Shown in pieces: positions 8,101-11,655 of a DNA stretch of 11,655 nt. Where the stretch lies: NCBI GenBank assembly GCA_964529445.1, contig CAZGWJ010000083.1:1-11655 (forward strand), in the 5' to 3' direction. Under the pieces are notes generated by a model. That model ran no database searches. It was not told where the DNA came from and worked only from the letters and a program-made list of their open reading frames with translations. This DNA comes from CAZGWJ01 sp964529445. Its GTDB lineage: Bacteria; Oederibacteriota; Muellerivitia; Muellerivitales; Muellerivitaceae. How positions within the stretch are numbered: the stretch's first letter is position 1; every line of letters starts with the position of its first letter. A program made the translations under genes and the position numbers.

Positions 8101-10509
8101 ATGCCCGTCTCTTACCGTTGGCTTCAGGACTATGTGGACCTTCCGGAAGGGCCGGAAACGACCCTCCAACGGCTCACGGACGCCGGCACACCGGCCGAGG
8201 GCGTCCGAAGGGTGGGCGAGGGGATCACGAAGGTCATCGTGGGACACCTGCTGGAGGTGGGAAAGCACCCTAACGCCGACCGGCTTTCCCTCACAAAGGT
8301 ATCCGACGGCAACTCCGTCCTCCAGGTCGTCTGCGGGGCGAAGAACATCGCCCCGGGCCAGAAGGTTCCTCTGGCCCTCATCGGAGCCACCCTGCCGGGC
8401 GGGATCACGCTGAAGCCCACCCGGATCCGCGGCGTGGAATCCGAGGGCATGATGTGTTCCGCCAAGGAACTGGGCCTCGCCGAGGACGCGGCGGGCATCC
8501 TCATCCTCCCCGACGACGCGCCGGTGGGACGGGACTTCGTCGAGTATGCCGGTCTTCCCGACACGCTTTTCGAACCGGAGATCACGCCCAACCGGGCCGA
8601 CCTCCTCAGCCACTACGGCATCGCCCGGGAGGCGGCCGCGCTTTTCAAGCGCACGGTGCGGTTCCCCGAACGACCGGTCGTCAAGGAATCCTCGGCTCTC
8701 GCCTCCCGTCACGCGCACGTGGTTCTCGAGGCACCCGATCTATGCCCTCTCTACACCGGACGGGTGCTGGTCGGCGTGAAAGTGGCACCTTCCCCCGCCT
8801 GGCTGAAAGACCGCCTGGAGCGCCTGGGCGCCCGCTCCATCAACAACGTGGTGGACATCACCAATTTCATTCTTTTCGAACTGGGCCAGCCTCTCCACGC
8901 CTTCGACCTGTCCCGCCTGGAGGGGGGGCGGATCATCGTGCGGCGAGCCCGGGACGGGGAGCGCATCCCGCTTCTCGACGGCACTGAACGCGAGTTGAAG
9001 GAACCCATGCTGATCATCGCCGACAGCGCCAAGCCCGTGGCCCTCGCGGGCATCATGGGCGGGTCCAACTCCGAGGTGCGGGAGGACACGACCTCCCTGC
9101 TCCTGGAATCGGCCTGTTTTTTCCCCGGATCGGTCCGGAAGACGGCGCGAACCCTCGGGATCTCGACCGACTCCTCGTACCGCTTTGAGCGGGGCGTGGA
9201 CCCCGTCATGGTCCGGAAGGCCCTCGACCGCGCCGCCGCCCTCATCCAGGAGATCGCGGGAGGCGAGGTTTGCCAGGGCGTCCTGGAGGCTTCCTCCCAA
9301 CCCATCAAGACCGACCCCATTCCCTACCGTCCCCTGCGCGCCGATGCGATCCTCGGATGCCGCATCCCGCTGGAGGAGCAGGCGGACATCCTGAGAAGGC
9401 TGGGATGCCGCGAGGAGAAGGCGGAAGGGTTCCTTCGTGTGACCCCGCCCTCCTGGCGTGCCGACCTGACCCGGGAGATCGACCTCATCGAGGAGGTGGC
9501 CCGGATCGCGGGATACGACCTCATCCCCAGCCTGGGTCCACGGATCCCGGTCACTCCCCACGCACCCGGCCCGCTGGATGAGACGCTCGAGCGGGTCCGC
9601 CTGGTTTTCCGGCACGCGGGGCTCTGCGAAGCCGTCGGCTCCACCTTCCTCGCACCGGATTTCGCCGAACGCCTCCGGCTCCCCGAATCCCATCCCTACC
9701 GAAACGCCCCCGTCCTGTCGAACCCCACTGCCGAGGACCAGAAGGTGATGCGCCCCACCCTTCTTTCCTCGCTCCTCCTGGCCGCCCAAGTGAACTTCCA
9801 TCGCCAGCAGGAAGCCGTCCATCTCTTCGAGACCGACAAGGTGTTCCAGGGTCGGGGCGGCGAAAAACCCCTGGAAGGGCTCCAAGCGGCGGCCCTCATG
9901 GCCGGGAACGCACCGGGTACCTCCTGGGCATCCCCGAAACGGCGGGTCGATTTCATCGACATCAAGGGTTTGGCCGAAGCCGTCGCGTCCTCGTTCGGGT
10001 GGATCGACATCCACTGGACCTACTCCTCCGAATGCCTTCCCTACCAGTCTGGTTCGAACTTCCGGATCCTCGACACAGACGGCCGCATCCTCCTGAGAGG
10101 AGGCGCCCTGGATCCGAGAGTCCTCAAGAACCACGATCTGGACGGGGTCGCCTGTTTCGCCCTGGAGGCCGATTTGGAGGCCATGGCGGCCGTCCGGCGT
10201 CCTCCCATCTCCTATTCGCCTCTCCCGAAATTCCCGTCCTCCTGGCGGGATCTGGCTCTGGTCGTTCCCGATACGGTCTCCCAGGAGCAGGTGGCCGAGA
10301 TCCTCAAGAGCCAGGGAGGTCCGGAATTGCGCGATTTGACGCTTTTCGACCATTACCGGGGCCCGCACGTGCCGGAAGGCCACCGGAGCCTCGCTTGGCG
10401 CCTGAATTTCCGGAACGACGAACGGACGATGACGGATGAGGAGGTGTCGGGTAGAATGAAAAGCATCCTGGATACCCTGAAGGCGAGGCACTCCATTGTC
10501 CCCCGTTGA
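8101..10509 (+). CDS. pheT: Phenylalanyl-tRNA synthetase beta subunit
   Basis: Beta chain of the (alpha-beta)2 PheRS that charges tRNA-Phe. It binds tRNA and carries the editing site that clears mischarged Tyr; the catalytic site is on alpha (PheS). It is 802 residues, near the usual 790-800. Domains by position: N-terminal MPVSYRWLQDYVDLPEG, the tRNA-binding EMAP/OB domain (about 40-150, with HPNADRLSLTKV and VCGAKNIAPGQKVPLA), B3/B4 editing domain (about 210-390, with NNVVDITNFILFELGQPLHAFD and ALAGIMGG), B5 (about 400-475), the inactive synthetase-like core (about 480-690) and the C-terminal FDX-ACB anticodon-binding domain (about 709-802, with FPSSWRDLALVV and RSLAWRLNFRNDERTMTDEE). The start is ATG at 8101, with GGAG nine bases before. 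The frame is open back to a TTG at 8062, but without ribosome site or homology. pheS, normally directly upstream, is absent; prfB diverges instead. Confidence 0.97.
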   Translation: MPVSYRWLQDYVDLPEGPETTLQRLTDAGTPAEGVRRVGEGITKVIVGHLLEVGKHPNADRLSLTKVSDGNSVLQVVCGAKNIAPGQKVPLALIGATLPGGITLKPTRIRGVESEGMMCSAKELGLAEDAAGILILPDDAPVGRDFVEYAGLPDTLFEPEITPNRADLLSHYGIAREAAALFKRTVRFPERPVVKESSALASRHAHVVLEAPDLCPLYTGRVLVGVKVAPSPAWLKDRLERLGARSINNVVDITNFILFELGQPLHAFDLSRLEGGRIIVRRARDGERIPLLDGTERELKEPMLIIADSAKPVALAGIMGGSNSEVREDTTSLLLESACFFPGSVRKTARTLGISTDSSYRFERGVDPVMVRKALDRAAALIQEIAGGEVCQGVLEASSQPIKTDPIPYRPLRADAILGCRIPLEEQADILRRLGCREEKAEGFLRVTPPSWRADLTREIDLIEEVARIAGYDLIPSLGPRIPVTPHAPGPLDETLERVRLVFRHAGLCEAVGSTFLAPDFAERLRLPESHPYRNAPVLSNPTAEDQKVMRPTLLSSLLLAAQVNFHRQQEAVHLFETDKVFQGRGGEKPLEGLQAAALMAGNAPGTSWASPKRRVDFIDIKGLAEAVASSFGWIDIHWTYSSECLPYQSGSNFRILDTDGRILLRGGALDPRVLKNHDLDGVACFALEADLEAMAAVRRPPISYSPLPKFPSSWRDLALVVPDTVSQEQVAEILKSQGGPELRDLTLFDHYRGPHVPEGHRSLAWRLNFRNDERTMTDEEVSGRMKSILDTLKARHSIVPR
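10485..10488 (+). promoter_or_regulatory. Shine-Dalgarno for the small coiled-coil gene, inside pheT
   Basis: GAGG, seven bases before TTG at 10496 and within the last codons of pheT. The downstream frame has a stop at 10478-10480, so this TTG is the first usable start, giving a 14-base overlap with pheT and likely translational coupling. Confidence 0.6.
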
Positions 10510-10810
10510 AGACCCGCAGGACCTGAAGGACCCCGAAACGGCCTGGGTCCTCCTCCAACAACGCATCGACCGCCTCCTGGAGGCCGTCTCTTCGCTCCGC
10601 AAAGCCAACGCCGAGATCATGAAGGAAAACGTGATGCTCACCAGCCAAGCCCGCCAGGGAGGCACCCTCAAAGGCGTGTCCCAGGGCGAGTATGACCGCG
10701 TGAAGCGGCAACTGGACGACGCCCTCTTCGACCTCAACAAGATCCGCGATTACATACGCAAGGTGGAGGCGCTCATGGCCCAGTCCGGCCGTTCGCTTCC
10801 GCCGATGTGA
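10496..10810 (+). CDS. Small coiled-coil protein, ZapB-like candidate
   Basis: 104 residues, soluble, with no signal peptide or membrane segment. Residues about 17-48 (AWVLLQQRIDRLLEAVSSLR onward) form a predicted heptad coiled coil. A glycine-containing break follows (about 54-62), then a second helix of about 64-95 ending VEALMAQSGRS. I do not recognise a named family with certainty. Its place directly before zapA (7 bases between stop and start), its size and its coiled-coil make-up recall ZapB, which layers on ZapA at the division ring in enterobacteria. That is inference from context and shape only, and ZapB proper is shorter (about 80 residues). The TTG start lies inside the end of pheT with a GAGG ribosome site seven bases before. 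Confidence 0.75.
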   Translation: MSPVEDPQDLKDPETAWVLLQQRIDRLLEAVSSLRKANAEIMKENVMLTSQARQGGTLKGVSQGEYDRVKRQLDDALFDLNKIRDYIRKVEALMAQSGRSLPPM

Positions 10811-10817
10811 GGCGTCG

Positions 10818-11655
10818 ATGAGCGAGAAGAAATCCATCACGGTCACCATTTACGGGAACGAGTACACCCTCAAGGGCGACGCGGATCCGAACTACATCGG
10901 CGACCTCGCCAAGTTCGTCGATTCCAAGATGAACGAGATCGGCAAGAAATCGGGCGCCCCCTCCTCCAAGGTGGCCATCCTGGCCGCCATGAACATCGCT
11001 GACGAGATGCATCGTGCCGAGAAGGCCAAGACCGAGGTCCAGCACATGTTCGAGACGGCCGAGAAATCCCTTCTCGAGATGAAAAAGGCCTCAGAGGGGT
11101 CACTGAAGCACTCGATGGACCTGAAGGTTCAGCTCGACCACTCCCAGGCCGACCTGTCCGCCTCGCGGGAAAGGGTCAAGGCGCTCGAGCAGGAGGTCGC
11201 GGAAGCGAACAAGACTCTTTCGGAGGCCCGGACCGCCGGGGACCGGGCAAAGACCGATCTCGAACAGGCGCTCCAGAAGGCGGGCGGTTTCGAGAAGGAA
11301 CTCGAGGAGGCCCGCAAGGGGCAGGAAGAACTGCGCTCCCAACTTGAGGAGATCCGCAGGAAACTGGAGGAGACCGAGAAGGCCTCCCACGGCTCCCGGC
11401 AGGACCTGGAGAAAACCCACGAGGGTCTGAAACGCGAGATCGAGGGCCTCAAGAAGGCCGTCGAAGAGTTCAAGGCGAAGGCGGAGGGTTCGGCGAAGGA
11501 GGCGGCCGACCTCAAGGGCCAGTTGTCTGCCCGCACCGAGGAACTTGAGACCCGAAGCGACGAGCTGGAGACTTCCCAAGCCACCCTGAACCGCCTCAAG
11601 AGCGAATTCGAGAAGGTCCTGAAGGAATCCAAGGAAGCCAAGGAAGCGCCGCCCC
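10818..11655 (+). CDS. zapA: ZapA-type cell division protein with a long coiled-coil extension, 3' end outside window
   Basis: Residues about 5-90 are a ZapA domain: SITVTIYGNEYTLKGDADPNYIGDLAKFVDSKMNEI, then SSKVAILAAMNIADEMHRAEK, matching the family's beta-alpha head and start of the dimerising helix. ZapA binds and bundles FtsZ filaments in the cytoplasm at mid-cell. Family members are usually about 100 residues. Here 279 residues are visible and the frame is still open at the right edge, the rest being Lys/Glu-rich, Pro-free and Leu-periodic (for example ELEEARKGQEELRSQLEEIR), as expected for a continuous coiled coil. No stop or frameshift marks the junction near residue 90, so it reads as one protein. 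ATG at 10818 has GAGG (10809-10812) five bases upstream, and the gene follows the small coiled-coil gene by 7 bases. Confidence 0.85.
   Translation, partial: MSEKKSITVTIYGNEYTLKGDADPNYIGDLAKFVDSKMNEIGKKSGAPSSKVAILAAMNIADEMHRAEKAKTEVQHMFETAEKSLLEMKKASEGSLKHSMDLKVQLDHSQADLSASRERVKALEQEVAEANKTLSEARTAGDRAKTDLEQALQKAGGFEKELEEARKGQEELRSQLEEIRRKLEETEKASHGSRQDLEKTHEGLKREIEGLKKAVEEFKAKAEGSAKEAADLKGQLSARTEELETRSDELETSQATLNRLKSEFEKVLKESKEAKEAPP

Noticed and set aside
8740..10740. 666-codon minus-strand open frame opposite pheT
   Set aside because: Antisense shadow of pheT and the start of the next gene, with no domain.

Overview
This is GC-rich DNA from a Gram-negative bacterium. The Lol lipoprotein-sorting genes imply an outer membrane. 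I cannot fix the phylum from sequence alone. The gene order (prfB and lysS near lolC/lolD on one strand; pheT, a small coiled-coil gene and zapA on the other), together with the base composition and frequent TTG starts, would suit Acidobacteriota or a deltaproteobacterial-type lineage, but that is inference. Most of the window is housekeeping sequence. I see no mobile element, CRISPR array, tRNA or rRNA, and no stretch over 300 bases without a gene.

Left and centre (1-7912, minus strand, read right to left): prfB (release factor 2, with a programmed +1 frameshift) is followed by a 683-residue GT-C type membrane glycosyltransferase, lysS (lysyl-tRNA synthetase), a LolC/E-type permease, lolD (its ATPase) and a PLP-dependent trans-sulfuration enzyme that runs off the left edge. 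prfB, the glycosyltransferase and lysS are separated by 30 and 15 bases. lolD and the PLP enzyme are separated by 3 bases, with the PLP gene's Shine-Dalgarno sequence inside the last codons of lolD. The two wider gaps, on either side of the permease gene, each hold a structured repeat. One is a mirror-symmetric array of four hairpins separated by CACCA/TGGTG (1632-1759). The other is a long inverted repeat built from 8-base NCGCGAAG units (3046-3177).

Centre divide (7913-8100): this is a divergent promoter region. A strong sigma-70-type promoter (TTGACA, 17 bases, TAAACT) drives pheT to the right. A 9-bp hairpin lies in the likely prfB leader.

Right (8101-11655, plus strand): pheT (phenylalanyl-tRNA synthetase beta) has no pheS beside it. 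It overlaps by 14 bases a 104-residue coiled-coil protein that may be ZapB-like. Next is a ZapA-type division protein whose usual ~100-residue domain continues into a predicted coiled coil of at least 180 more residues, cut by the right edge. The two parts of the window cover translation (RF2, LysRS, PheRS beta), envelope biogenesis (Lol export, a lipid-linked-sugar type glycosyltransferase) and cell division (ZapA and its partner). The least ordinary items are the extended ZapA with its small partner and the two intergenic repeat structures.
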